Source: Centipeda infelix ATCC 43532
GTDB taxonomy: Bacteria > Bacillota > Negativicutes > Selenomonadales > Selenomonadaceae
DNA: 64,000 nt
Direction: 5' to 3'
Assembly: GCF_000234095.1 (NCBI RefSeq)
Contig: NZ_JH376798.1
Coordinates: 153,424 to 217,423 of the forward strand
Positions 1 through 8,163 of the stretch are shown here, in pieces (positions within the stretch are counted from its first letter, which is position 1; each line of letters starts with the position of its first letter). Below the pieces are notes generated by a model, which saw nothing but the letters and a program-made list of their open reading frames with translations, searched no databases and had not been told where the DNA came from. Made by a program: the position numbers and the translations under genes.

Positions 1-439
1 ACAGACGGATGCGCACCGTCCGGTCGTCAACCTCCGTGATCTCGCGTACCTCCTCGAAATTCGATGCGTGGAGGGAGCGGATGAGCGGATTCTTGATCGC
101 CTCGATGGTGAACTTCACATCCGCCGCCCGCAGCGGCTTCCCATCGTGCCAGCGCACGTCCTCGCGCAGATGAAACACATAGGTATAGGTCTCAGGGTCA
201 TACTCCACCGACGCAGCGAGCGCTGGGACGATGGCATCGTTCTCGTCACGGCGCATCAGCCCGTCAAACAGCAGCTGCCCAACCTCGGAGTACTCATCCA
301 CAAGCACGTTGAGCTGATCGTAGTCCTTTGTGGCATAGACAAGCTGCGAACCGTGCACCTCGTCCGCGCAGTCTCTCCCGCAGCCACCTGCGAATGCGAG
401 AAGCACAAATGCCATGCACAAAAGCAGCAGTTTCTTCAC
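1..439 (-). CDS. Extracellular solute-binding lipoprotein, family 5 (partial, 3' end outside window)
   Basis: This is the N-terminal 146 residues of a periplasmic or lipid-anchored peptide/nickel-type ABC transporter binding protein. A GTG start at 439 follows a GGAGG-type ribosome site. The first 20 residues are a lipoprotein signal (KKLLLL, then a lipobox AGGC with Cys20). The mature part carries the SBP_bac_5 signature seen near the N-terminus of OppA/DppA proteins: LVYATKDYDQLN, then LFDGLMRRDEND and FHLREDVRWHDGKP followed by ADVKFT. The ligand cannot be deduced from this fragment. No permease or ATPase gene is visible because the gene runs off the window. Confidence 0.85.
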   Translation of the reverse strand, partial: MKKLLLLCMAFVLLAFAGGCGRDCADEVHGSQLVYATKDYDQLNVLVDEYSEVGQLLFDGLMRRDENDAIVPALAASVEYDPETYTYVFHLREDVRWHDGKPLRAADVKFTIEAIKNPLIRSLHASNFEEVREITEVDDRTVRIRL

Positions 440-594
440 CGCACATTCCTCCCTTTTTGGTTGCATCGGTCTTTTTCCCATTTCCGCATGTATTTACTGG
501 ACTATGTTTTCATGTCTATCGTTCGATAAACCATTCGGTATTTATGATTCATTTTCCTTCTCTCCATCCGTGAATTTTTCAATTTTGTTCGAAA

Positions 595-641
595 ACCTGT
601 CATATATGACAGGTCACAAGGGAGATCTTTTATGCTAAAAT
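595..641 (+). promoter_or_regulatory. Palindromic operator plus extended -10 promoter, copy 1
   Basis: A perfect 20-bp palindrome spans 595-614 with core CTGTCAT-AT-ATGACAG (597-612). It is followed after 23 bp by an extended -10 box, TG-C-TAAAAT (TAAAAT at 636-641). The same core and spacing recur at other promoters in the window. It drives the zinc-ribbon gene starting at 702. The palindrome lies upstream of the -35 position, which fits activator binding, but this is inference. Confidence 0.65.
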
Positions 642-644
642 TAT

Positions 645-660
645 AGGAATCGCTGATAAA
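645..660. repeat. Solo terminus of the MITE-like repeat
   Basis: AGGAATCGCTGATAAA matches one terminus of the roughly 170-bp repeat family described at 22615-22784. No second end is visible. It sits at the expected transcription start region of the gene at 702. Confidence 0.4.
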
Positions 661-701
661 TCTCATGCTTCCACAAAATAATCGAAAGGCAGGTGATCTT
701 C

Positions 702-1997
702 ATGCCCGAGGAGGTTCGCGCAATCCAGTGCCGCAGCTGCGGCGGAGCGATGTACTCGGATCAGAAGGCGGCGGCATATGTCTGTGCGTTCTGCGGCACG
801 TCGGTTCCGTGGACGAACGAGCAGGTCTTTTGGTCGTCGCCGATCACGTTCCGTCACAAGCCCGTACAGATCGTGGACGGGGCGATGAAGCTCGGCCATG
901 TGGAGGTGATGACGGAGGTCGACCCACACGATGCGCGGGTTCTCAGTCAAAAATACCGCCAAAACAGTGTCGCGGGCAAGCTCGCGCTCTGGGACGAGAC
1001 GACGACGGCAGCGTTCGCAGGGGTCTGCCGCCTAACGTTCATATGCCCGTTCTGCGGCGGCGAGTTCACGGGCGAGTCAACGCAGCATTTCTTTACGTGC
1101 GGCTACTGCAGCAATACATTCGAGGACGAGCAGCTCGTACGCCCCGGCGGCTATCGGCGGGAATTCATCATGGGGGTTGGCGCGGAGAATATCCCCGAAA
1201 AGGCGATTCCGTTCTCTGTCACGATGACGCAGGCGCAGAATGCCGCACGGGTGCTCGCGCAGCAGTTTCCGCAGGAGTTCGCGGGGCAGGACATCGAGCG
1301 GCGCATCCGCGCGGAGATGGCGGCGGTCTACATCCCGTTCTCACTTGCCGATCTCAGTGTCAAGATGTCCACGCACAGCAATCGCGGTGATTTCGAGGCG
1401 TACGAAGAGATCGTCAACTGGGCGTGCCCCGATACGACACTCTATGACATCCACCTGCTCGATCGGCTCGACCCGTGGGATTTCGGCGCGGTGATTCCAT
1501 TCGATCCCGCCTTTGCCGAGGGGATCTTCCGCGTTGCGGCGACGGCAAACAACGCCTCACGCGCGGATGTGATCGACAATCTCCTCGCGGAGCGGCTCGT
1601 CACCGACCTAAAGGATGCATTCGGGCTGACGAAAGCGGAGATCATGCTCTGGGGGCAGGATTTCCGCAAGCACAAGAGCGCAACCTTCCTCCTGCCCGTC
1701 TACTATCTGGATCGGCGCGCAGAGGACGGTGAAAACGCACGGCAGGTACGCATCGCGGTGAACGGACAGACGGGCAAGGCAGCCGCACTGTTCTATCAAT
1801 ACGGGCGGGAGGAACGGTACGTCTCGCGTGCACCGTCTCACCCGAAGGCGATGTCGACGGAGCACACGGTGCGCACGCCGCCCGTTGCGGTCAAACGCGT
1901 CGGCTCGCCGTTCCTGCACCGCGTCCTTCCGCTCGATCAGGTGCTGCAGAAATCGTTCGGACAGCGTCTGCGCGGGCTGTTCGGATTCGGTTCCTGA
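702..1997 (+). CDS. Zinc-ribbon protein related to the YdjG-like family
   Basis: The protein has 431 residues. Four CxxC pairs form two zinc ribbons at the N-terminus (Cys10/13 with Cys28/31, and Cys115/118 with Cys133/136). The C-terminal third holds a PVYYLDRR segment and VNGQTGKAAAL, the same motif (MNGQTGK) seen in the three YdjG-like proteins at 11812, 13895 and 16339. It lacks their clear C-terminal membrane helix. Start ATG 702 was chosen over GTG 693 because AGGTG lies 6 bases before it. Databases often name this group TFIIB-type zinc ribbon or PriA-like, but no helicase motifs are present. The role is unknown. It has its own operator-type promoter. Confidence 0.75.
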   Translation: MPEEVRAIQCRSCGGAMYSDQKAAAYVCAFCGTSVPWTNEQVFWSSPITFRHKPVQIVDGAMKLGHVEVMTEVDPHDARVLSQKYRQNSVAGKLALWDETTTAAFAGVCRLTFICPFCGGEFTGESTQHFFTCGYCSNTFEDEQLVRPGGYRREFIMGVGAENIPEKAIPFSVTMTQAQNAARVLAQQFPQEFAGQDIERRIRAEMAAVYIPFSLADLSVKMSTHSNRGDFEAYEEIVNWACPDTTLYDIHLLDRLDPWDFGAVIPFDPAFAEGIFRVAATANNASRADVIDNLLAERLVTDLKDAFGLTKAEIMLWGQDFRKHKSATFLLPVYYLDRRAEDGENARQVRIAVNGQTGKAAALFYQYGREERYVSRAPSHPKAMSTEHTVRTPPVAVKRVGSPFLHRVLPLDQVLQKSFGQRLRGLFGFGS

Positions 1998-2007
1998 TAT
2001 ACACACA

Positions 2008-2060
2008 GAAGCGCTGATAAAATAGGCTCTCAGATTGGCGTAGATTTTTTGTCCGATTGA
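2008..2060. repeat. Partial MITE-like repeat (one terminus and arm)
   Basis: GAAGCGCTGATAAAATAG, then CTCAGATTGGCGTAGATTTTTT, written here in two parts, match the right arm of the repeat family (compare the minus strand of 22615-22784). The central hairpin and other end are missing. Confidence 0.5.
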
Positions 2061-2135
2061 GGAGGTCATCGGTGCTTCCCACAGGAGAAATCTTTTATGC
2101 TAAACGATAGGCATCACCGAACGAAGGAGGACATC

Positions 2136-2678
2136 ATGAAAAAACTTCTATACGCCCTGCTCCTGTGCATCCTGCTCGCCTCCGCACAGCCGTGTGCGGC
2201 AGCCAATCTACCGGAGGAGGAGTTCGCCCTCGGCGGCATCCGCATCGGCGATACGCGTGCCGAGGTCGAGGAGCTCTACGGCAATGGCAATCACTACGCA
2301 GATGGTGTGGAGGTGTGGAACGGCGAGGATGTCGGCATACACGCCATTGACTACGGCGCGTCGCTCCATGTGACGTACCGCAGCTCGGACAGGGGCTGGC
2401 ACGTCATCAGCGTGCATCTCGGCGTGGACGACGTGAACGAGTACCTTTCAAAGCCGTCCGAGGAGTCGCAGAGCCTTGAGACACCGCGCGGCATCCATCT
2501 GGACAGCACGAAGGAGGATCTTGAGGAGGCGTACAGCTACCTGCCGAAGCCCAAATGCAGCAACAACGCACCGCCCGTCTGCGGCTACTTCTACGACGGC
2601 GACACAGCGCAGATCGCATTCTACATCTGCGCCGAGCACAGCCCCGGCATCCGTGCGATCTGGCTGCACGAGAAGTAA
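2136..2678 (+). CDS. Small exported protein, unknown function
   Basis: The protein has 180 residues with a clear signal peptide (MKKLLYALLLCILLASAQ, probable cleavage near CAA-ANL). ATG 2136 follows AAGGAGGA at a good distance and was preferred to the in-frame ATG at 2097, which would add 13 hydrophilic residues before the signal. The mature part contains GGIRIGDTRAEVEELYG. This resembles GGLRVGKSYEDIEEMYG in the exported protein at 18311, so both seem to share a small repeat-like fold. No function is recognised. A collapsed repeat follows the stop directly. Confidence 0.75.
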   Translation: MKKLLYALLLCILLASAQPCAAANLPEEEFALGGIRIGDTRAEVEELYGNGNHYADGVEVWNGEDVGIHAIDYGASLHVTYRSSDRGWHVISVHLGVDDVNEYLSKPSEESQSLETPRGIHLDSTKEDLEEAYSYLPKPKCSNNAPPVCGYFYDGDTAQIAFYICAEHSPGIRAIWLHEK

Positions 2679-2709
2679 AGGAAGCACTGATAAATTCAGC
2701 GATTCCTAA
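2676..2709. repeat. Collapsed MITE-like repeat (both ends, centre deleted)
   Basis: TAAAGGAAGCACTGATAAA followed by TTCAGCGATTCCTAA joins the two termini of the repeat family with almost nothing between. The stop codon TAA of the upstream gene overlaps its first bases. Confidence 0.5.
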
Positions 2710-2728
2710 AGCACCCAAAAACATAAGA

Positions 2729-2776
2729 AAACGGCTGCTGTCATGAAGGTTATCCCTTCGTACAGCAGCCGCTTTT
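2729..2776. terminator. Bidirectional Rho-independent terminator
   Basis: AAAACGGCTGCTGT and ACAGCAGCCGCTTTT form a stem around a loop of about 20 bases between two convergent genes. Confidence 0.75.
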
Positions 2777-2816
2777 GTGTCCCTAGCAGCAGTTCATAGT
2801 GCTTTCAGCGCTATGC

Positions 2817-3182
2817 TCACATCCTCTGCCACTCGGTAAAGCGGAAGGCTCGCGCACCACCACCGACATCCACGCCGCTGTAGTAGTCATCGTAGTAGCC
2901 ATACTCCTCAAGGTAGTCCCGCACGGCGATGTTGCCCGTGTAGACATCGATCCGCCCGCTCGGCAGTGCGCTGCGGAACTCGCTGACCGCCGACGACGGT
3001 GAGCTCGGCTCGTACATCGTGATCGTGCTGCCGCTCTTGACGAAGATTGCAAACTTGCCCGCCTTCACATGGTTCTGGAAGTCGCTCTGACTGATTGTCC
3101 CGTGCCACATCGCCAGTGTCACGGAGGACATCGCCAGCATCAGCGTGAAGACCAGTGCCATCACTTTAGCTGCCCGTTTCAT
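2817..3182 (-). CDS. Small exported protein, unknown function
   Basis: The protein has 121 residues starting at ATG 3182 after AAAGGAGATGATGT. The signal peptide is MKRAAKVMALVFTLMLAMSS with cleavage near TLA-MWH. The mature part is about 97 residues, rich in Gly, Ser and Tyr (EEYGYYDDYYSGVDVGGG), and has no cysteine. No family is recognised. It is transcribed divergently from the DUF3298-like gene at 3412. Each promoter has its own copy of the CTGTCAT-N2-ATGACAG operator. Confidence 0.7.
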   Translation of the reverse strand: MKRAAKVMALVFTLMLAMSSVTLAMWHGTISQSDFQNHVKAGKFAIFVKSGSTITMYEPSSPSSAVSEFRSALPSGRIDVYTGNIAVRDYLEEYGYYDDYYSGVDVGGGARAFRFTEWQRM

Positions 3183-3246
3183 GGTACATCATCTCCTTTT
3201 CAACACAGACTGCTCGGAAAATGAAGCTGCGCAGCTCATTTGTCTT

Positions 3247-3291
3247 ATTATAGTCGAAATGATTCGGAGAGTGTACTGTCATAAATGACAG
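3247..3291 (-). promoter_or_regulatory. Palindromic operator plus -10 promoter, copy 2 (leftward)
   Basis: The core CTGTCAT-AA-ATGACAG lies at 3276-3291. Reading leftward, exactly 23 bp separate it from a consensus TATAAT (minus strand of 3247-3252). This drives the exported protein at 2817-3182. Confidence 0.65.
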
Positions 3292-3314
3292 GTTTATCAA
3301 AAATTTTCTCAAAA

Positions 3315-3361
3315 ACCTGTCATTTGTGACAGGTCACAGCGCACTATTTTCATGTTAAGAT
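3315..3361 (+). promoter_or_regulatory. Palindromic operator plus extended -10 promoter, copy 3 (rightward)
   Basis: The 20-mer at 3315-3334 has core CTGTCAT-TT-GTGACAG (3317-3332). After 23 bp comes TG-T-TAAGAT (TAAGAT at 3356-3361). It drives the gene at 3412 and lies back to back with copy 2. Confidence 0.65.
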
Positions 3362-3411
3362 AAACACGACGAATCACTCATTCCCCGACATTTACGCAAG
3401 GAGGAACAACC

Positions 3412-4269
3412 ATGCATACCAAAACGTTTCTATCCGCCCTCCTGTCCGCGCTCCTCCTCTGTGCGCCTCTCTCGGCAGCAGAAGGTGTCCTGAATGACCG
3501 AACGGAGGAGCACACACGGCCGCCACAGTCTCTGGAGAACGTGCAGGACATGGCGGCGCGGGACTGGTCACGCTCCGTAGAACCCCCTGTCTCGTGGCTC
3601 ACGGTCGAGGATCATGTCCTGACGGTCTACGACACAAACGAGGTCAAGGCTTACCGCGCCGTCTATCCCGAGATTGCGCTCGTGGATGATGACATCTCAC
3701 CGCTGGCAAAGGCATTTAGAGAGTGGTCTTCGGAACAGAGCATGGGCGCATGGCACAGCTCGATCCGTACCGCCAGCGAGGAAGTGCGCAGGGACGGGTA
3801 CGAGCTCCCCTTCTATTACAGCGATATCACGCCCATCTCGCGGTGGGGACGGGTGGATGAGCAGCTCGTCTCGTTCTTTATGGAGGGGTCATCGTATGCG
3901 GGCGGCGCGCATCCCATCGCCCATGTCGATGCGTATACCTTTGATCGGAAAACGGGGCGGCAAATCGCGCTCGATGAGATTGTCACGAACCGAACGCTCC
4001 TGATCGCCGCCATCGAGGCGGCATTCCAAACGCAGTATCCCGCAGCAGTGGAGCGGGATTTCCCGCACGGTATCATGGAGGCACTGCTCATGCAGCATCC
4101 GGCAGAGAAGGGGCTTTCGTCGTTCTGCTGGTACATGGCAGCCGACGGGAGTCTCGTGATCTACTACCCGGACTCCGTGCTCGCCTCCTACGCAGCGGGT
4201 GCATTCACCCTCACGATTACACGGCAGGATGCACCGCGCCTCTTTACGGCGGCGTATCCGATGGAATAG
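3412..4269 (+). CDS. Exported DUF3298 (RsiV-like) domain protein
   Basis: The protein has 285 residues with a signal peptide (MHTKTFLSALLSALLLCAPLSAA). The C-terminal half carries the DUF3298 signature: SSYAGGAHPIAHVDAYTFD, followed by a TGRQIALDEI segment. The N-terminal half probably corresponds to DUF4163. These domains occur in RsiV-type lysozyme-sensing anti-sigma factors and in PdaC-like envelope proteins. Here there is a cleavable signal and no membrane anchor, so it is probably a soluble periplasmic protein. AAGGAGGAA precedes ATG 3412. The specific role is unknown. Confidence 0.8.
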   Translation: MHTKTFLSALLSALLLCAPLSAAEGVLNDRTEEHTRPPQSLENVQDMAARDWSRSVEPPVSWLTVEDHVLTVYDTNEVKAYRAVYPEIALVDDDISPLAKAFREWSSEQSMGAWHSSIRTASEEVRRDGYELPFYYSDITPISRWGRVDEQLVSFFMEGSSYAGGAHPIAHVDAYTFDRKTGRQIALDEIVTNRTLLIAAIEAAFQTQYPAAVERDFPHGIMEALLMQHPAEKGLSSFCWYMAADGSLVIYYPDSVLASYAAGAFTLTITRQDAPRLFTAAYPME

Positions 4270-4282
4270 TTGGTGAACGCAA

Positions 4283-4330
4283 GAACAGGTGTGCAATGCA
4301 AATACTGCATTGCACACCTGTTCTTTGTTT
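4283..4330. terminator. Strong bidirectional terminator
   Basis: A perfect 18-bp stem (GAACAGGTGTGCAATGCA and its complement) with a 5-base loop is followed by a T-rich run, between convergent genes. Confidence 0.9.
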
Positions 4331-4331
4331 T

Positions 4332-5489
4332 TCAAAAATACGCCGTCAAACTCATTCCGAGCACTTTCTGCCGTGCGCCGTCAAAGGTACGCCCCATAAA
4401 GAGCGACGTGCCGGAGCGGGCGGGGCGCAGGTCGAAGCCCTCGACGGCGAGTGCAACGCCGCGCGCAAGGACGATGTCGGCACGCGCCCCCCAACCGCGG
4501 AATCCCGCACGTCCGAAGAAGGTCGGATCGCCGTCCATCGCGTGATGGAGATACGTCGCACGCGGCTGATGATAGTAGGCGATCCACGCGCCGTAGTCGC
4601 CCGCCTTCTCCACATCGGGCGAGGGGCGCAGACGCAGCGTCGCCACATACCCGTGTCCCTCGTCGTCATAGCGGTCGAGATCGGTCTCTGCGCACCCGTG
4701 CAGGTACTCGACCTCGATGCTGCGATATCGATCAAACCGATAACCTGCGAAGAGTTCGAGGATGCGCTGATGGTCGATGCCGTTGTGGAGGGCAAGCGGG
4801 TCTTTCATCGCCCGCTCCCGTGTGACGGCGGGCAGCTCCGTCTCCATATCGTAGTAGAACGCGCCGCCCATCCACTTCGCCCGGTTCCGCTCATAGCCGA
4901 GGATGACGCCGCGTTTCCGTTTGTCTCCCGTCGGCGCGACGGTGCGCCCGTAGAAGATGGAGGTCATCCCAACACTCTTGTCGCCGTACCGCCAGCGTAC
5001 ACCCTCGACGCGCTTGTCGAAGACGTTGCCCTCGATCGGGGTGAAGATGAATCTGCCCGCGCGGATCTTCGCGCCATGTCCGTTCTCGTGTTCGGTGTAG
5101 AGGCGCGAGAGGTAGAGATGGTGGTCATTCCGATGTGCGCCCGCGATCGTGTCCTTGTCATAGCGGATGTCCTCAAGCATCCCACTGACGCTCCACCCGC
5201 CGCCCAGGTGAGCGGTCGGCGCAATGCGGAAGCGACGTGTGGAGAGGAATACGTCCCGCTGCTGATGCACGGAGGGAAGCTCCATGCGTGCCTTGCCGTA
5301 GAGCCAGCGGTAGTCGCCCCAGAACTCGAAGCGCGGTGTTTTCTCGACGTTCGCTGTGTCCATGCGCTGCTCTTCCGGTGTGCTCTGCTCCGCCGCGTCA
5401 GGCGGCAGTGCGGCAGCTGCGGCGGGCACGGCACAGGAAAGGGATGCGCCCATGAGCGCGAGGGGAACAAGGTGTTGGATGTGTCGCAC
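4332..5489 (-). CDS. Outer-membrane beta-barrel (porin-like) protein
   Basis: The protein has 385 residues from a GTG start at 5489, which lies 5 bases after GGAGGA. The upstream in-frame ATG at 5516 has no such site. The signal peptide runs to about AAAALP. The mature protein shows alternating aromatic strands typical of a barrel (FEFWGDYRWLYGKARM, GGAFYYDMETEL, ILELFAGYRFDRYRSIEVEYLHG). It ends in LTAYF, the C-terminal Phe recognised by the BAM machinery. No SLH domain is present, unlike OmpM at 56979. The substrate is unknown. An outer membrane in this organism is implied. Confidence 0.8.
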   Translation of the reverse strand: MRHIQHLVPLALMGASLSCAVPAAAAALPPDAAEQSTPEEQRMDTANVEKTPRFEFWGDYRWLYGKARMELPSVHQQRDVFLSTRRFRIAPTAHLGGGWSVSGMLEDIRYDKDTIAGAHRNDHHLYLSRLYTEHENGHGAKIRAGRFIFTPIEGNVFDKRVEGVRWRYGDKSVGMTSIFYGRTVAPTGDKRKRGVILGYERNRAKWMGGAFYYDMETELPAVTRERAMKDPLALHNGIDHQRILELFAGYRFDRYRSIEVEYLHGCAETDLDRYDDEGHGYVATLRLRPSPDVEKAGDYGAWIAYYHQPRATYLHHAMDGDPTFFGRAGFRGWGARADIVLARGVALAVEGFDLRPARSGTSLFMGRTFDGARQKVLGMSLTAYF

Positions 5490-5694
5490 GGTGTCCTCCG
5501 TTCTGATCGTGCCCAATCGGGCAGAAATTGTTTTGTCGCAAAACTGGGTTCATTCTACCATGAAACAAGTTAATTCACAAGAAATCACAGAAAACACCCC
5601 GTAAATTGTTCTAACTTCTTAGCTAATAGGACTTTTCGCGCAAGGAATTTTATACGTTTCAAACGAAATAATATAAATAGAGGGAGGTGCGGCG

Positions 5695-8163
5695 ATGGAA
5701 CGACTGCGATCATTGTCCCTGTTTTCGCTCTGTCTGCTCGTCATGGTCTGCCTCCTTCTCCCTGCCGCGCGTGCGGATGCGCTCACACTCGGCTATGACC
5801 GCAACTATGGCACGGCGTATGTCAACATCCTGCGCCGCGCGAGCATGGAACCGATGGAGATATTGGGATGTACGCACAAGCGTCTCGAACTGTTCCAGGA
5901 TCGCCGCGTGGATGCAATCGAAGTCTACGATTTCGAGGCGGAGCGGTTTCAGCGCGGAACATCGGAGCCGCTGTACTGGTATCCACATTTCACGGCGACT
6001 GTCGTGTTCGCCGTGCCCGAGGGTACTCCCGTGCCTGTGACACACTGGGCGGATCTTCGGCAGAATGTCACGGTCGTCCTGCCCGACAAATCACCTGAGC
6101 GTGAGATCTTTTTCCTCGCGCTCGCACAGCGCATCGCTCCCGATCTCGATGCTTCGTTTGCACAACTCGCGCGTATGCAGGAGATGGGAACGCTCCGTTT
6201 GTATCCCTTGCACCGAGGCGTTCGCGGACTTTTTGCCGAGAGGGGGGAGCACGATGTCTATGTGCTCTTTGCCCACGAGGCAGACCGTCTCATTCGGCGC
6301 GGCGCACGCCTCACGATTGTCACCCCTGTGGATGGGACCCTCTCGTTCACAAAGGGGCTGCTCTCGCGCACGCCGCTCACATTTTCCGATGCGCTGTTCG
6401 AGGAGCTGGCGGCGGCAGGCTACCCCCCACCCGCAGATATCCTCCCCGCGCGCGCGGTGCCGCCCGATTTTCTCCTCTCCCTGCGTGTAGCAAACACACG
6501 CTACCACACGGAGATCCGACAGCGCCCCCTCCTCGCGCCGTCGGAGCCGCATGAGCGGTTCATCATCCTCGTCCTCACCCTCATTGTGACGGTTGTCTGG
6601 GGAATGACGTTCCGGCAGCGCGTGCTCCACCACGGAGCGCGGCGGGCCGTTCTCCTTCTCATCGCCATGCTCCTGCTCTGGGAACTCGACCGCATGGCAA
6701 AGATTCTCACGTTCACGCACGACGAGGCATTCGAACGCCTCCTCTGGTATCTCTACTATGTGTTTCGCGGCGGGCTCTCGGTGGCACTGCTCTGGATCGC
6801 ATGGGCATCGGATGAGGACGTGCTGGAACGCACAATGCCGCCGTGGCTCAAGGCAGTCTTCGGCGTCAATCTCTTTCTCGCTGTGCTCATTCTCTGCAAC
6901 GATCTGCATCATCAATTTTTCTACTTCACATGGAGTACGGAGACGATGGAGTGGTCGGAGCACATGGCGTGGGGCACGTATGCCTACTGGACGCTCTGGT
7001 TCTCCGAGATCTTCGCCGCGCTCCTGCTCCTCCTCGAAAAGGCGAAGGCGCAGCAGGTTCTGCGAAATACGATGATACTCCCGTTTGCGCTGTTTTTCGC
7101 CTTCATCGTGTACTCGATCGCCTATCAGTTGATTGCGTGGGTGCAATGGGCGGAGCTGACATCGGTGACGGCACTGTTCTTCCTGCTGCTCATCGAGCTC
7201 TGTATGCGCACGGGGCTGATGCCGTCGAACCGTCTGCATCAAAAGTTCTTCACGCACTCGCGGCTCGCGATGCAGCTCACGGATGCGGCAGGCACGCCCG
7301 TCTTCGTCTCAGCGGCGCGGACGCGTGCACCGCAGCGTGACATCCGCACCTCGCGCATGGAGGTGGACGGCGGCGCGCTCCTCTGGCAGGAGGATCTCTC
7401 TCTCCTGCACGAGCAGAAACGGCGGCTCACACTGACCCGTGACGCACTCCTGCGTGCACAGAGTGTCCTGCGGGAGGAGCACACGATCCGAAAGCGGCTT
7501 CTCAGGCTCACGCTTCGCCGTCAGCTCTCGGAGGAACTGGAGGCGATCCTCGCGGCAAAACGTCCGCTCCTGCGTGCCTTCCGCGAGCAGCTGATGGCGA
7601 CGGACGACGAGGCGGCGGTCACGCTGCTGATCCGTCGGCTCAACCTGCTCTCCTCCTATCTCAAAAAGCGCTGCGTACTCTTCCTCAAGGGACAGGAGGA
7701 CGGCTACATCCGTGCCGACGAGCTCTCGATGGCGGTCTCGGAGACGTGCACCTACCTGCGTCCGCTCGGACTGCATGTAGGCGTGGAATGGGCACAGCAA
7801 AAACCGCTTCCGGAGGCGGATGCGCTTGCCCTGTTTGACTTCTTCGCGGAGTTTCTGGCACGCGCCGCGCGGGAGAAAACAACGGATGTATTTTGCCGTT
7901 TCGCGGACGGTACGCTCACGTTCCTGCTCGAACCGGCGGACTGGATCGCACCGTGGACGGCAGACTGGCAGGCGCGGCACGCGGTACGGATCGCCCTCGC
8001 CGACCGTGGCTATGCGCTCTCTCTGCGTGTCCGCCCCGCAGAGACGGAGAAAACCGCTGCTGCAGATAATGCGGCGACGTGCGCGGCAGCGGGCGGCGAT
8101 GCCCGTGCACAGGCATGCGAACCGCGCGCGGGGGAGACGGAGGGTTCTTCATGGAACGACTGA
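5695..8163 (+). CDS. Membrane sensor: periplasmic binding-protein-like domain, 7TM region, degenerate kinase-like tail
   Basis: The protein has 822 residues. A signal/anchor helix (1-28) is followed by a periplasmic domain of about 250 residues resembling PhnD/NMT1-type binding proteins (LTLGYDRNYGTAYVNILRRA, RVDAIEVYDFEAERFQ). Seven hydrophobic helices then run from about 287 to 510 and contain LCNDLHHQFF, typical of the HisKA_7TM region. A coiled coil (about 555-620) leads into a cytosolic tail that lacks a recognisable phospho-acceptor His and the N/G1 boxes of an ATPase. It is probably a receptor that cannot phosphorylate by itself. Its stop overlaps the start of the histidine kinase gene by 13 bases, so the two are translationally coupled. 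Confidence 0.8.
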   Translation: MERLRSLSLFSLCLLVMVCLLLPAARADALTLGYDRNYGTAYVNILRRASMEPMEILGCTHKRLELFQDRRVDAIEVYDFEAERFQRGTSEPLYWYPHFTATVVFAVPEGTPVPVTHWADLRQNVTVVLPDKSPEREIFFLALAQRIAPDLDASFAQLARMQEMGTLRLYPLHRGVRGLFAERGEHDVYVLFAHEADRLIRRGARLTIVTPVDGTLSFTKGLLSRTPLTFSDALFEELAAAGYPPPADILPARAVPPDFLLSLRVANTRYHTEIRQRPLLAPSEPHERFIILVLTLIVTVVWGMTFRQRVLHHGARRAVLLLIAMLLLWELDRMAKILTFTHDEAFERLLWYLYYVFRGGLSVALLWIAWASDEDVLERTMPPWLKAVFGVNLFLAVLILCNDLHHQFFYFTWSTETMEWSEHMAWGTYAYWTLWFSEIFAALLLLLEKAKAQQVLRNTMILPFALFFAFIVYSIAYQLIAWVQWAELTSVTALFFLLLIELCMRTGLMPSNRLHQKFFTHSRLAMQLTDAAGTPVFVSAARTRAPQRDIRTSRMEVDGGALLWQEDLSLLHEQKRRLTLTRDALLRAQSVLREEHTIRKRLLRLTLRRQLSEELEAILAAKRPLLRAFREQLMATDDEAAVTLLIRRLNLLSSYLKKRCVLFLKGQEDGYIRADELSMAVSETCTYLRPLGLHVGVEWAQQKPLPEADALALFDFFAEFLARAAREKTTDVFCRFADGTLTFLLEPADWIAPWTADWQARHAVRIALADRGYALSLRVRPAETEKTAAADNAATCAAAGGDARAQACEPRAGETEGSSWND

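Noticed and set aside
68-529. Rightward open frame of 153 codons
   Set aside because: It is antisense to the solute-binding lipoprotein, whose signal peptide, lipobox and family motifs are clear on the minus strand.
4296-5573. Rightward open frame of 425 codons
   Set aside because: It lies antisense to the barrel protein; high GC makes long spurious frames common. The translation lacks a signal, domain or ribosome site.
6091-7257. Leftward open frame of 388 codons
   Set aside because: It is antisense to the membrane receptor; its charged, low-complexity translation is typical of a shadow frame.
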